Numbered from the stretch's first letter, positions 1 to 9,908 are shown. The stretch: 64,000 bases of DNA from Kitasatospora purpeofusca (GCF_000718025.1 NZ_JODS01000022.1:1-64000), one strand, 5' to 3'. Made by a program: numbers and translations. Notes: generated by a model not told the origin, from the letters alone.

Positions 1-444
1 GCTTTCACACCGGCCCTCCGGGCGCTTCGTTCTTTCGTGTTCCCAGCTTATCAGATGTTTTCCGTGCCGTTCCCGGCGCTTCCTTCGTCCAACTCGCTGA
101 TGTCTTCTGCGGCTTGACGCCCCGTCCGACGTTCCAAACTCTAGCCGACCCCCGCTCCGAAAAGCGAATCCGGCCGTAATCCCCACAAATGGACACGACA
201 AAGAAACCCGAAGCCGGGTGACGATGTTATTTCCAGAGGATTGGCCACCTCGGGACCGTCCGCGCTGTTGCGTGTCCGGTGCTCCCTGCCAGGCGACTGG
301 GCGACAGTACTCCTCCTGCGCGCCCAGAACAAATCGGGTCCGCCCCGACCCGACCGTCGGCCGTCCGTGCCGGTCCGCTGTCACATTCCCGCACCGCCCC
401 GGGTCAAGGGGGCAGGACCGACCGACCTTCCCGAGGAGCGCTCC
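1..444. other. intergenic region, no gene seen
   Basis: This 444-bp stretch has short open frames on both strands, but none has a ribosome binding site or a recognisable product. It carries more T and A than the genes around it, which fits a non-coding region holding the promoter of the esterase gene that starts at 445. No clear tRNA, hairpin terminator or repeat was seen. Confidence 0.5.
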
Positions 445-1740
445 ATGAACGTGTTCGCCCGCGCCGCATCCGTCGCCGCGCTGACCAGCATCCTGTCCGT
501 CGCCGCCACCTCCGTTCCCATGGCTGCCTCGGCCACCGCCACCGGGGGCGCGGCCCCGGCGTACTCGCAGCGCTGGTCGGCCGCGTGGTCCGCGCCGATG
601 ATGCGGCCCTCCGCCGCGCCGTGGTTCCGGACCTGGGCCGTGCAGGGCTTCGACCACCAGTCGGTGCGGCAGGTGGTGCGACTCGGCACGGGCGGCAAGG
701 CCGTCCGGTTCCGGCTGTCCAATCTCTACGGGACGACGCCACTGCGACTGAGCGGGGCCACTGTCGGCCGGGCCGCCGACGGGGCGGCCGTCGTCCCCGG
801 GACGGTACTGCCGTTGCGCTTCGGGCACCGGGACTCCGTCGTCGTCCCCGCGGGCGGCGAGATCCTCAGCGATCCGGTGCCGCTGCCGACGGCGGCCCGC
901 GACCGGGTGGCGCTGACCCTCTGGTTCGACGGCCCGACCGGCCCGGCCACCTACCACCAGCTGTCCATGAGCACGACCTACCGGGCCGACGGCGACCATC
1001 GCGGTGACACCGGCGCGGCGGCGTTCACCGACGCCGTCCGCCCCGGGTACGGCTCCTGGTACTACCTCGGCGGGGTCGAGGTCACCGGCGGGCGGCCCGT
1101 GGGCAGGGCGGTGGTGGCATTCGGCGAGTCCACCACCGACGGGTTCGGCGCCACCGTCGACGGCGACGACCGCTACCCCGACCTGCTCGCCGAGCGGCTC
1201 CTCGCCACCGGCCGACCGCGGCCGGTGCTCAACGCCGGCATCGGCTCCAACAAGCTGCTCGCCGATTCCGCCTGCGCCGGGGACAGCGCCCTGCGCCGGT
1301 TCCGGCGCGATGTGCTCGACCGGCCGAACGTCGGCACCGTCATCGTCTCCCACGGCATGAACGACATCCTCCGCAGCGGCGACCAGATCTGCGGCGTGGA
1401 CCGCGACGACCCGCCGGTGACGCTCCAGCGGCTGATCGACGCCCACCGCACCCTGATCCGGGCCGCCCACGCCCGAGGCGTCAAGGCCGTGGGCGCCACG
1501 CTGATGCCCTTCGGCGGCGCCCCCTTCTGGACCGCGCAGACCGACCGGCTGCGCCGCGACCTGAACGAGTGGATCCGTACCTCCGGCGCGTACGACGCGG
1601 TGGCCGACTTCGACCGGGCCGTCGACCCCGAGGACACCGGAGCGATCCCGGACGGCTACCACGCCGGCGACCACCTCCACCCCGGGCCGCTCGGATACCG
1701 CGTCATGGCGGACAGCATCGACCTCGACAGCCTGGGCTGA
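445..1740 (+). CDS. secreted SGNH/GDSL-family esterase
   Basis: Predicted 431-aa exported esterase or lipase. The N-terminus (MNVFARAASVAALTSILSV) is a typical signal peptide ending in an Ala-rich cleavage zone. The SGNH blocks are visible: FGESTTDG around residues 226-233 with Ser229 as nucleophile (the usual GDS is GES here), an NAGIGSN block, the HGMND block, and DHLHPGPLGY near the C-terminus supplying the catalytic Asp and His. The first part (about residues 45-190) is a beta-rich extension seen in many actinobacterial members. ATG at 445 follows GAGGAGCG; upstream in-frame starts would add an unlikely leader. Substrate is unknown; acetylxylan or short-chain esters are possible. The neighbour downstream is a convergent IclR regulator, so no operon is evident. 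Confidence 0.88.
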   Translation: MNVFARAASVAALTSILSVAATSVPMAASATATGGAAPAYSQRWSAAWSAPMMRPSAAPWFRTWAVQGFDHQSVRQVVRLGTGGKAVRFRLSNLYGTTPLRLSGATVGRAADGAAVVPGTVLPLRFGHRDSVVVPAGGEILSDPVPLPTAARDRVALTLWFDGPTGPATYHQLSMSTTYRADGDHRGDTGAAAFTDAVRPGYGSWYYLGGVEVTGGRPVGRAVVAFGESTTDGFGATVDGDDRYPDLLAERLLATGRPRPVLNAGIGSNKLLADSACAGDSALRRFRRDVLDRPNVGTVIVSHGMNDILRSGDQICGVDRDDPPVTLQRLIDAHRTLIRAAHARGVKAVGATLMPFGGAPFWTAQTDRLRRDLNEWIRTSGAYDAVADFDRAVDPEDTGAIPDGYHAGDHLHPGPLGYRVMADSIDLDSLG

Positions 1741-1783
1741 CGAACCGGGCCGCAGGGGCGGACACCCCCGCGACCGGGGCCCG

Positions 1784-2497
1784 TCAGGTGACGCGGAGGG
1801 CCTCGGTGAGGCGGTCGGCCGCCTCGACGACCGTCTGCGAGAGCAGGGCGCCGGGGTGGCGGGTGAGCCGTTCGATCGGACCGGAGACCGTGACGGCGGC
1901 CACCACCCGGTTGGCCGGGCCACGGACCGGCGCGGAGACGGACGCGACCCCGAGCTCGCGTTCCCCGATCGACTGGGCCCAGCCCCGGCGCCGGACGCCG
2001 CTCAGCGCCGTCGCCGTGAAGCGCGCCCCCTGGAGGCCCCGGTGGAGCCGCTCCGGTTCCTCCCAGGCCAGCAGGACCTGGGCGGCGGCGCCGACCTTCA
2101 TCGGGAGGGTGACCCCCACCGGGACGGTGTCGCGCAGGCCGGAGAGGCGCTCGGCGGCGGCCACGCAGATGCGGACGCCGCCCTGCCGGCGGTAGAGCTG
2201 GGCGCTCTCCCCGCTGACGTCGCGCAGCCGGGCCAGGACCGGGCCGGCGGCGGCCAGCAGCCGGTCCTCCCCGGCGGCCGCCGAGAGCTCGCCGAGCCGG
2301 GGGCCGAGGATGAACCGGCCCTCCACGTCCCGGGCGACCAGCCGGTGCTGCTCGAGCGCGACGGCGAGCCGGTGCGCGGTGGGCCGGGCCAGGCCGGTCA
2401 CGGCCACGAGTCCGGCCAGGGTGGCCGGACCGGCCTCCAGGGTGCCGAGGATCGAGGTGACCTTGTCGAGCACGCCGACGCCACTCGTGTTCTCCAT
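1784..2497 (-). CDS. IclR-family transcriptional regulator
   Basis: Predicted 237-aa one-component regulator. Residues 1-75 hold the IclR winged helix (VLDKVTSILGTLEAG, then the recognition helix LARPTAHRLAVALEQH). The C-terminal half is the IclR effector-binding domain, with the family-like stretch FTATALSGVRRRGWAQS and the end VEAADRLTEAL. ATG at 2497 starts the family-typical MENTSGVGVLDKV; longer in-frame versions read through non-coding DNA. The gene is convergent with the esterase and divergent from the gene at 2950, with 450 bp between them. IclR regulators commonly act on adjacent catabolic genes, but no obvious target enzyme sits beside it, so the effector is unknown. Confidence 0.87.
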   Translation of the reverse strand: MENTSGVGVLDKVTSILGTLEAGPATLAGLVAVTGLARPTAHRLAVALEQHRLVARDVEGRFILGPRLGELSAAAGEDRLLAAAGPVLARLRDVSGESAQLYRRQGGVRICVAAAERLSGLRDTVPVGVTLPMKVGAAAQVLLAWEEPERLHRGLQGARFTATALSGVRRRGWAQSIGERELGVASVSAPVRGPANRVVAAVTVSGPIERLTRHPGALLSQTVVEAADRLTEALRVT

Positions 2498-2949
2498 GGA
2501 TGTCTCCGTCTCAGATCCCGCGAGCCGCCAGGGGGCGCGCTCACGGAGGCCCCCCGCAGGGAGCCGGGGGGTGGTCAGCGAGGGCGGGCCGCAGAAGTCG
2601 GCCGATTGCCTGCGCCGGGCACGAGACGGGTACGCGAAAGGTCCGGGACGGGAAGCGCCCGGGGGAAGGACAGCACAGAAAGCACCGTGTCTCCTCATCT
2701 TTCCCGCGCCACATTGGCGACAGGCCGGAGTTGGCACTGATCCCGATCGGCACGGCGCGTACTTCGGACGCCGGGTCGAACGGGGAGCTGCCGGGGCTTC
2801 GTAGGGCCGGTCCCTCCACCCCTCTGGATGATTCGCGGAGAACGATACAAGACTCCCCCTCCCGCCTGCCAAGCCCGCCCCCCGGCTGCGGCCGGGCAGT
2901 GCCGGCGGGAGCCCGGCGCTGTCGGCGCGGTGTCCTACAGTCGGGCCGT
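2498..2949. other. long divergent intergenic region
   Basis: About 450 bp separate the divergent IclR gene and the CxxC protein gene. Open frames here are shadows without ribosome binding sites. The right end carries a -10-like TACAGT at 2936-2941. An inverted pair CGGCTGCGGCCGGG sits near 2883-2896. The rest holds nothing I recognise; it may contain the IclR autoregulatory operator. Confidence 0.45.
2936..2941 (+). promoter_or_regulatory. -10 box of a probable leaderless promoter
   Basis: TACAGT lies 8 bp before the ATG at 2950 and no Shine-Dalgarno sequence intervenes. This spacing puts the transcription start at or next to the start codon, a common leaderless arrangement in Streptomyces. 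Confidence 0.5.
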
Positions 2950-3693
2950 ATGACGACCTTGATCACCGAGGGCGGCCCGGTCGCGGCCGACGCGACGGTC
3001 ACGCGCATCGGCGGCGTGCCGCTCGCCCCGCCCGGCACCGCCTGGCCGTCCTGTGCCGATTGCGGCGGCCCGATGCAGTTCCTCGCGCAGATCGTGCTGG
3101 ACGGGTCCGGCGCGGCCGTCACCGGAGGTCCGGGCCCGCAGGACCGGCTGCTGGTGCTGTTCGCCTGCCAGAACCGTCCGGGTGTCTGCCAGGACTGGGA
3201 GGCCCGCTCGGGTGCCAACCTCGCGCTGATCCTCCCCGCCCAGGGGCTGGTGCCGATCCCCCTTCCGGTGCCGGCCGACCTCGACGAGGGCGAGGCCGAA
3301 GGGGAGGAGAAGGAGGACGACCCGGACGACCCGGACGAGTTCGAGGACGAAGAGGAGGACGAGGACGAGGACGAGGTCCTGCTCCTCGGCGCCACCCGCG
3401 CCGCCGAACCCCAGCACCTCCCGGACGCCCCGGACTTCGACAGTGCACGCGCCGCCTGGGCGGCCCGGACCGGCCGCCCCCGGAACCACGTCCTCGGCCG
3501 GCTCAACGGCACACCGGCCTGGCTCCAGTACGACCAGACGCCGAGTTGTGCGACCTGCGCGGAGCCGATGCGGCTCGCCGTCCAGCTCCAGGAGGGCCCC
3601 GATCCCCTCACCGCCATGAACTTCGGCAGCGGCCGGGCCTACGCCTTCACCTGCTCCCCCTGCACCGAGGCGGCGTTCCTCTGGCAGTGCTGA
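2950..3693 (+). CDS. paired CxxC-motif protein with acidic linker, DUF1963-like
   Basis: Predicted 247-aa cytoplasmic protein of unknown function. It contains two related zinc-knuckle-like segments, SCADCGGPMQFLAQI at residues 36-50 and SCATCAEPMRLAVQL near residue 200, each a CxxC followed by PM and a beta strand. Further Cys pairs follow each one (ACQNRPGVCQDW and CSPCTEAAFLWQC). The layout resembles the DUF1963/YwqG group, in which such repeats are common. Between the halves lies a very acidic stretch of Glu and Asp (about residues 115-145). No signal peptide or membrane segment is seen. The start is the ATG behind a TACAGT -10 box, giving a leaderless message. Family assignment is tentative. 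Confidence 0.72.
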   Translation: MTTLITEGGPVAADATVTRIGGVPLAPPGTAWPSCADCGGPMQFLAQIVLDGSGAAVTGGPGPQDRLLVLFACQNRPGVCQDWEARSGANLALILPAQGLVPIPLPVPADLDEGEAEGEEKEDDPDDPDEFEDEEEDEDEDEVLLLGATRAAEPQHLPDAPDFDSARAAWAARTGRPRNHVLGRLNGTPAWLQYDQTPSCATCAEPMRLAVQLQEGPDPLTAMNFGSGRAYAFTCSPCTEAAFLWQC

Positions 3694-3709
3694 GCGGTAT
3701 CCGGCCGGC

Positions 3710-4267
3710 TCACTCCGCCAGGACGGTGGCGATCCGGCGGATCAGTTCGCGGCTGCGCTCACGGTCGGCGACGTCCACGACCGTCAGCACCTCCGGGTTC
3801 GCGGCCGCCCACAGCATCGCGACATGGACCAGCAGGGCGAACAGCACCTCGGGCTCGAACCGGGTCGAGACCCGGCCGTCGGCCTGCCCCCGGGCGATGT
3901 CGGCGCTGCGCCTGCGCACCTCGGCGACGGCGAGCTCGTTGAAGGCGTCGCCGTGCTCCAGCCGCTGCCAGGTGATGATCCGGGGCATGTCCGGGTCCGC
4001 GGCGTAGAGGTCGCCCAGACCGGCCGCGAACCCGGGCAGGTCGTCCACGTCGAGCGGCACGCTCACCACGATCTGCTCCACCAGCTCGTTCCAGACCGCG
4101 TCGAACAGTCCGGCCTTGTTCCCGAAGTAGTGGTAGATCTGCGCCTTGTTGCTCCGCGCGGCGGCGGCGATGCGGTCGACGCGCGCGCCGTTCAGCCCGT
4201 GTGCGGCGAACTCGGCCCGGCCGGCCGCGACGAGTCTCCGCTTGGTGGCCTCGGCGTCGCGCTCCAT
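3710..4267 (-). CDS. TetR-family transcriptional repressor
   Basis: Predicted 185-aa repressor. The N-terminal helix-turn-helix (about residues 8-55: RRLVAAGRAEF, RIAAAARSNKAQIYHYF, then GNKAGLFDAV) is a clear TetR DNA-binding domain with the usual YxxF ending. The C-terminal helical domain would bind an unknown ligand. ATG at 4267 gives the normal family length. The gene is divergent from the large LAL regulator at 4390. The 120 bp between them carry two similar operator-like sequences that overlap a consensus promoter pointing to the LAL gene, so the repressor probably controls itself and that neighbour. Confidence 0.88.
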   Translation of the reverse strand: MERDAEATKRRLVAAGRAEFAAHGLNGARVDRIAAAARSNKAQIYHYFGNKAGLFDAVWNELVEQIVVSVPLDVDDLPGFAAGLGDLYAADPDMPRIITWQRLEHGDAFNELAVAEVRRRSADIARGQADGRVSTRFEPEVLFALLVHVAMLWAAANPEVLTVVDVADRERSRELIRRIATVLAE

Positions 4268-4280
4268 GCACCCTGCTCCT

Positions 4281-4344
4281 AACTAACCGTTTACTTGACA
4301 GGTTCACCAGAGCCACAGTGTAATCAACTAACCGTCCAGTTGAA
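4281..4344 (+). promoter_or_regulatory. LAL promoter overlapped by two TetR operator-like sites
   Basis: A -35 box TTGACA (4295-4300) and a -10 box TGTAAT (4319-4324), 18 bp apart, point toward the LAL gene at 4390. Two related sites start 45 bp apart with the identical decamer AACTAACCGT (4281 and 4326). The second is an interrupted palindrome with arms CAACT and AGTTG (4325-4342). The first covers the -35 region and the second the transcription start, where a repressor would block RNA polymerase. AACTAACC-type half sites are common for TetR regulators. Confidence 0.55.
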
Positions 4345-4389
4345 TACGGCCGCGGTCGCGCGCCTTCGGGTCAGGGGAGGGAACCGGGC

Positions 4390-7248
4390 GTGGAACCGGG
4401 CATGGTGATGGTCGGTCGGGACGCCGAGCGGGCGCGGCTGTCCGCGTTCGTCCGGGCCCCCGACGGGCAGGCCCTGGTCCTCAGGGGCGAGGCGGGTGTC
4501 GGCAAGAGCACCCTGCTCGACCTGGCGGCACGGCTCGCGGCCGAGGACGGGCAGTCGGTCGTCCGCGCCACCGGGGTCGAGGCGGAGAGCGGGCTGCCGC
4601 ACGCCGGGCTGCACCAGCTCCTCTACCCGCTGCTCCCCACCTCCGACGACCGATCCTGCGACGGTCGGCCGTCCGACGACCGGCCCTCCGACGCCCCTCT
4701 GCTGAGCGCCGGCGCCCGCGCCGCCTTCGACGCCGCCTTCGGCCGGTCCGACGGTCCGCCGCCGCCCGTCATGGCGCTCGGCATCGCCGTACTCGACCTG
4801 CTGTCCTGGACGGCGGCGAAGGGCCGCCCTCTTCTGCTCGTCCTCGACGACGGCCAGTGGCTGGACGGGGCCAGCGCCGAGGTGTGCGGATTCGTCGGCC
4901 GCCGACTGGCCGGCCGCCCCGGCGTCAAGCTCCTGGTGGCCGTCCGCGCCGACACCGCCTCGCGGTTCGACACCGCCGCGCTGCCGGAGGCACCGGTCGG
5001 TGCCCTCGGCGACGCGGACGCCACCCGCCTGCTGGACCTGCACCACCCGCAGCTCGGCCGGCAGGTCCGCGGGCTCGTCCTGGAACAGGCCGGCGGCAAC
5101 CCGCTCGCCCTGCTGGAACTGCCCGCCCACCTCACCGCCGGCCCCGGCGACCGGGCCACCCAGGACCTCCTCGGCCTGCACGGCGTACCGCTCCCCCGGC
5201 GGATCCAGGAGATCTACGCCGCCCGCCTCGCCCGCCTCGGCGACACCGTCCGCGCGGAACTGCTCCGGGGCGCCCTCGACGGATCGGCCGCCCGGCCCGG
5301 CGACGGCCCGGCACCGATCGCGCGCTACCGCATGCGCGAGGTCGACGAGGCCGTCGCGTGCGGCCTGCTGGTCGTCGAACCGGTCACCGGCGAGCTGGCG
5401 TTCCGGCACCCGCTGGTGCGGTCGAGCGTCGTCCAGCTCGCCACACCGGACCAGCGCCGCTCCGCCCACCGGGTGCTGGCGGAGCTGCACCGGGAGTACC
5501 CGGAACGGCGCGCCATCCATCTGGCGGCCGCCACCGTCGACCCCGAGGAGGGCGTGGCCGCCGACCTGGAGGCCGCCGCCCGGTCGGCCACCCGGCGCGG
5601 CGGCGCGCGGATGGCCGTCTCCTGGCTGACCCGAGCCGCGGAGCTGAGCGAGACCCGGGTCGACCGGTCCAGGCGGCTCGGCGAGGCGGCGTACGTCGCC
5701 GGGCAGGCGGACCACCTCGGCCGGGCACGCAGCCTCGCGCTGGCCGCCGCCGCCCCCGGCGCGGACGAGAGCCCCGCCGCCGTCCTCGCCGACTCCTACC
5801 TGGCGCTGTACCGGGACGGCGAGGTCAGGGCCACCCACCGCCGGATCGTCGCGGCCGTCGAGCGGCTCCGGGACTCCCCCGACCGCCGCCCCGGCCACTC
5901 CGACCGGGGCCCCGACTCCCCCTTCCCCGACGAGGTGCTCGACCGGCTCGTCAGCCTCCTGCTCGCCGTCAGCCAGTACGCCGGCAACCGCGCCACCTGG
6001 CAGCGCACCCACGAGGTCCTCGCCACCCTCGGCGAGCTCGCCACCGAACGCGCCTGGATGTACGGCAGCACCTGGAGCGACGTCGTCCGGCACGGCGCCG
6101 GCTGGTCCCGGCGGGTGGAGCGGGCCTCGGCGAGCCTGGCGGACCAGGACCCGTGGGACGTCACCCGCCTCGCCGTGTCGGCGTACCACCTCGACGTCCT
6201 GAGCCCGCTGCGCCCGTACCTGGAGCGCATCGTGGACCGCGAGCTCGACACGGGCGCCATGTCCAGCGGCATCGTCATGCTGCACCTGGTCCTGCTCGAC
6301 CAGCTGGCGCTCGGCCAGTGGGACGCCGCCGAACGCACCGGGCACCGCGCCCTCGCCCTGGCCACCGAACGCGGCCACGGCCTCTTCGCCCACCAGACCC
6401 GGGCCTACCTCGCCCAACTCGCCGCCGTACGCGGCCGGACGACCGAGGCCCGCGAGCTGCAGGCCGCCGTCGACGCGTGGGCCCGACCGCGCGGCGTGGG
6501 ATTCCTGACCCAGATCGCCGACGCCGTCGGCGCCACCGCGGCACTCGGCGACGGCGACTACGAGACCGCGTTCCTCCACGCCATCGGCATCACGGCACCG
6601 GGCGCGTTCCGGCCCTACGCCTACCAGGCCTCGCGGACCCTGCTCGACCTCGTCGAGGCGGCCCTGCACACCGGCCGCGCCGAACAGGCCCGGGCCCACG
6701 CGCTGGCCGCGAGGGACGCCGGCCTGCCCGACCTCTCCCCCCGGCTGGCCCTGGTCACCCACGGCGCCCTGGCCATGACGGCGGAGGACGACACCGAGGC
6801 CGCGGCCCACTACGCCCGCGCCCAGTCCCACCCGGCCGCCGAGCGCTTCCCGTTCGAACTGGCCCGGATCCGGCTCGCCCACGGCATCGGCATCCGCCGC
6901 CTCCAGGGCGCGGCGGCCGCCCGCCTCCCCCTCACCCAGGCCGCCAAGGCCTTCGACCGCCTCGGCGCCCCCGCCTGGGCCGCCCGCGCCCACGCCGAAC
7001 TCCGGGCCGCAGGTGTCGCCCCCCACACCCCCTCGCCCGCCCCGCTGCCCCTGACCTGGCAGGAGCGCCGCGTCGCCGAACTCGCCGCCGGAGGCCTGAC
7101 CAACAAGGAGATCGGCGAACAGATGCGCCTCTCCCCCCGCACCGTCAGCGCCCACCTCTACCGCGCCTTCCCCAAACTGGGCATCACCACCCGCGCCGCC
7201 CTCCGCGACGCCCTCACCCGCATCTCGCAGCCGACCCCGGCACCCTGA
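4390..7248 (+). CDS. LAL-type LuxR-family ATP-binding regulator
   Basis: Predicted 952-aa large ATP-binding LuxR-type activator. The N-terminal P-loop domain has Walker A GEAGVGKSTLL near residues 34-44 and a Walker B-like strand LLLVLDDGQW near 150. A long helical middle region with TPR-like character follows. The C-terminus carries the LuxR helix-turn-helix (LTWQERRVAELAAGGLTNK, then SPRTVSAHLYRAFPKLGI, about residues 890-935). The GTG at 4390 and ATGs at 4402 and 4408 are possible starts; all give the same domains. Such proteins often activate pathway genes in specialised metabolism or sugar use. It lies behind a promoter with TetR-like operators and is convergent with the VOC gene, so it is probably transcribed alone. 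Confidence 0.88.
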   Translation: MEPGMVMVGRDAERARLSAFVRAPDGQALVLRGEAGVGKSTLLDLAARLAAEDGQSVVRATGVEAESGLPHAGLHQLLYPLLPTSDDRSCDGRPSDDRPSDAPLLSAGARAAFDAAFGRSDGPPPPVMALGIAVLDLLSWTAAKGRPLLLVLDDGQWLDGASAEVCGFVGRRLAGRPGVKLLVAVRADTASRFDTAALPEAPVGALGDADATRLLDLHHPQLGRQVRGLVLEQAGGNPLALLELPAHLTAGPGDRATQDLLGLHGVPLPRRIQEIYAARLARLGDTVRAELLRGALDGSAARPGDGPAPIARYRMREVDEAVACGLLVVEPVTGELAFRHPLVRSSVVQLATPDQRRSAHRVLAELHREYPERRAIHLAAATVDPEEGVAADLEAAARSATRRGGARMAVSWLTRAAELSETRVDRSRRLGEAAYVAGQADHLGRARSLALAAAAPGADESPAAVLADSYLALYRDGEVRATHRRIVAAVERLRDSPDRRPGHSDRGPDSPFPDEVLDRLVSLLLAVSQYAGNRATWQRTHEVLATLGELATERAWMYGSTWSDVVRHGAGWSRRVERASASLADQDPWDVTRLAVSAYHLDVLSPLRPYLERIVDRELDTGAMSSGIVMLHLVLLDQLALGQWDAAERTGHRALALATERGHGLFAHQTRAYLAQLAAVRGRTTEARELQAAVDAWARPRGVGFLTQIADAVGATAALGDGDYETAFLHAIGITAPGAFRPYAYQASRTLLDLVEAALHTGRAEQARAHALAARDAGLPDLSPRLALVTHGALAMTAEDDTEAAAHYARAQSHPAAERFPFELARIRLAHGIGIRRLQGAAAARLPLTQAAKAFDRLGAPAWAARAHAELRAAGVAPHTPSPAPLPLTWQERRVAELAAGGLTNKEIGEQMRLSPRTVSAHLYRAFPKLGITTRAALRDALTRISQPTPAP

Positions 7249-7275
7249 GCGCAGCGGCGGCGGCCGGCGGCTCGG

Positions 7276-7716
7276 TCAGCCGAGTTCCTCGGCGAGGCCG
7301 ACGACGATGCCCTCGGGGCCGCGGACGTAGCAGAGCCGGTAGACGTTCTCGTACTGGACGATCTCGCCGACGAGTTCGGCGCCATGGGGGCGCAGGCGGG
7401 TGACGACGTCCTCGATGTCGTCGACGGCGAACATGACGCGGCGCAGGCCGAGCGTGTTCGCCGGGGCGTCCTTCGGTTCGGGGGTGATCGCCTTCGGCCG
7501 GTGGAACCTCGCCAGCTCGACCCGGCCGGGACCGTTGGGAACCCGCAGCATCGCGACGTCCTGGCGGACGTCGTGGAGGCCGATGACACGCTCCGCCCCG
7601 GGCCAGTCCAGCGGCCCCGCCCCCTCGAGTTCCATCCCGAGCTCGACGAAGAACGCGACGACGGCGTCGAGGTCCTCGACGACGATGAGGACGTTGTCCA
7701 TGCGCCGGATCGCCAT
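7276..7716 (-). CDS. VOC (glyoxalase/bleomycin resistance-like) family protein
   Basis: Predicted 146-aa vicinal-oxygen-chelate fold protein. It opens with MAIRRMDNVLIVVEDLDAV, the first beta-alpha unit of a VOC module, and continues with FFVELGMELEG and a second module that includes VMFAVDDIEDVV and the closing strand CYVRGPEGIVVGLAEE. The ATG at 7716 is preceded by AGGAGGC at good spacing, which rules out the longer in-frame start upstream. Substrate is unknown; related proteins isomerise, open aromatic rings or bind antibiotics. The gene is convergent with the LAL regulator and divergent from the alpha/beta hydrolase at 7911. Confidence 0.85.
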   Translation of the reverse strand: MAIRRMDNVLIVVEDLDAVVAFFVELGMELEGAGPLDWPGAERVIGLHDVRQDVAMLRVPNGPGRVELARFHRPKAITPEPKDAPANTLGLRRVMFAVDDIEDVVTRLRPHGAELVGEIVQYENVYRLCYVRGPEGIVVGLAEELG

Positions 7717-7910
7717 GCGGGGGCCTCCTGGGTGGGTGCGGAACTCCGGCCACGGTAACCGCCGGGCGGCCGCGACCCCGGACCGGGCACCCGTTCGGAT
7801 GCACCGCGCGCCCGGCTGGGGGCGCGGAAGTCCGGGGCACCTCCGAGGCTGGAGTGGGCTTCGGCCCCCACGGTTTCCGTCATGGCTAGACATCGACGCA
7901 GGAGGACAAC

Positions 7911-8597
7911 ATGACGACCAAGGCCAGCATCGTCTTCGCCCACGGACTCTGGGCCGACGGCTCGTGCTTCAACAAGCTCGTCCCCGTGCTCCAGGCCGAG
8001 GGCCACACGGTGGCGAGCTCGCAGCACGGCCTCGACTCGCTGGCGGGCGACGTCGCGTGCGTCACCCGCTCCATCGACCATGTGCCCGGCCCGGTCGTGC
8101 TCGTCGGGCACTCCTACGGCGGCACCCTGATCACCAAGGCGGGCGTCCACGACCGCGTGGGCGCGCTGGTCTACATCGCCGCACTCGCCCCCGACGAGGA
8201 CGAGACCTCGCAGGACCAGCAGAACAAGTTCGCCGGCACACCCGTCTTCCAGAGCCTCGACATCTCCGGCGGCCGCATCTGGCTCACCGAGGCGGGCATC
8301 GGCGACTTCTGCGGCGACCTCCCGGCGGAGGAGCAGCAGCTCGTCCTGGCCACGGGCGCCGTGCCGGTCCCGGACCTGTTCAGCCAGCAGGTCCCCGGCA
8401 CCGCGTGGCGCACGAAGCCCAGTTGGTACATCGTCGCGAACAACGACCGCACCGTGAACCCGGACCTGGAGCGGGCGGCCGCCGAACGCATGGGCGCGAA
8501 GACCTACGCCGTCGACAGCAGCCACGTGCCGATGCTGTCCCACCCCGACTTCGTGCTCGACGTCATCCGCGACGCGGCACGGAGCCTCGCGGCGTAG
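7911..8597 (+). CDS. alpha/beta-fold hydrolase
   Basis: Predicted 228-aa cytosolic hydrolase. HGLWADGSCF near residue 11 is the oxyanion-hole HG motif and GHSYGG (Ser68) is the nucleophile elbow. Near the end, SSHVPMLSHPDFV gives the catalytic His (about 205), with an acid probably in NNDRTVNPD. There is no signal peptide. The start follows GGAGGACAAC at good distance. It resembles the short salicylate-esterase-like hydrolases common in Streptomyces, and a second, related gene lies at 18344. Substrate is unknown. Confidence 0.85.
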   Translation: MTTKASIVFAHGLWADGSCFNKLVPVLQAEGHTVASSQHGLDSLAGDVACVTRSIDHVPGPVVLVGHSYGGTLITKAGVHDRVGALVYIAALAPDEDETSQDQQNKFAGTPVFQSLDISGGRIWLTEAGIGDFCGDLPAEEQQLVLATGAVPVPDLFSQQVPGTAWRTKPSWYIVANNDRTVNPDLERAAAERMGAKTYAVDSSHVPMLSHPDFVLDVIRDAARSLAA

Positions 8598-8604
8598 CCC
8601 CCGG

Positions 8605-9390
<786 letters not shown>

Positions 9391-9441
9391 CGGTCGATCC
9401 CCGCGGGGAGGCTATCGGGCGGCGGGCGGCGGGTGCCGGGG

Positions 9442-9897
9442 TCAGTCGCGGTCGGGGGCGAACGGACCCTCGTCGAGGAAGCGGCGCAGGAGGCGGGCGA
9501 AGGTCCGGGCGTCGGCCGGGGGCCAGCCGGCGAGGGAGGTCTCGATGTCGGCGGCGAGTCGTCGGCGGGTCACGGCGACGATGTCGTGGCCGTCGTCGGT
9601 GAGCGCCAGCAGGGTCGCGCGGCCGTCGGCCGGGTCGGGGTGGCGTTCGAGGAGGCCGGTCCGTTCCAGGCGGTCGGCGCGGCGGGTGACGGTGGTGCGG
9701 TCGAGCCCGATCTCGCGGCCGAGGTCGGCGGCGCTGAGGGGGCCGGTGCGGGCGAGGCCGCTGAGCAGCGGGTAGGTGAGGTCGTCGACCCCCTCGCCCA
9801 GTCCCTCGGTCAGCCGGGCGTGGAGGTTGGTGCGGGTGCTGCGCCGGAGGAGCAGCCCGAGGGCCTCGGCGATGTCCTGTCCTGTCGTATCGGTCAC
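9442..9897 (-). CDS. MarR-family transcriptional regulator
   Basis: Predicted 151-aa winged-helix repressor. The core covers about residues 54-105: LSAADLGREIGLDRTTVTRR, a recognition helix, then the wing HPDPADGRATLLALTDDG with the family's D-x-R motif. Flanking helices form the dimer region. The gene is divergent from a small SnoaL-like gene at 10013. Two matching palindromes in the 115 bp between them (9909-9927 and 9947-9963) are strong candidates for its binding sites, so it probably represses both itself and the neighbour. The ligand may be a substrate of that neighbour. Confidence 0.87.
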   Translation of the reverse strand: MTDTTGQDIAEALGLLLRRSTRTNLHARLTEGLGEGVDDLTYPLLSGLARTGPLSAADLGREIGLDRTTVTRRADRLERTGLLERHPDPADGRATLLALTDDGHDIVAVTRRRLAADIETSLAGWPPADARTFARLLRRFLDEGPFAPDRD

Positions 9898-9908
9898 CCC
9901 CGAAGATT

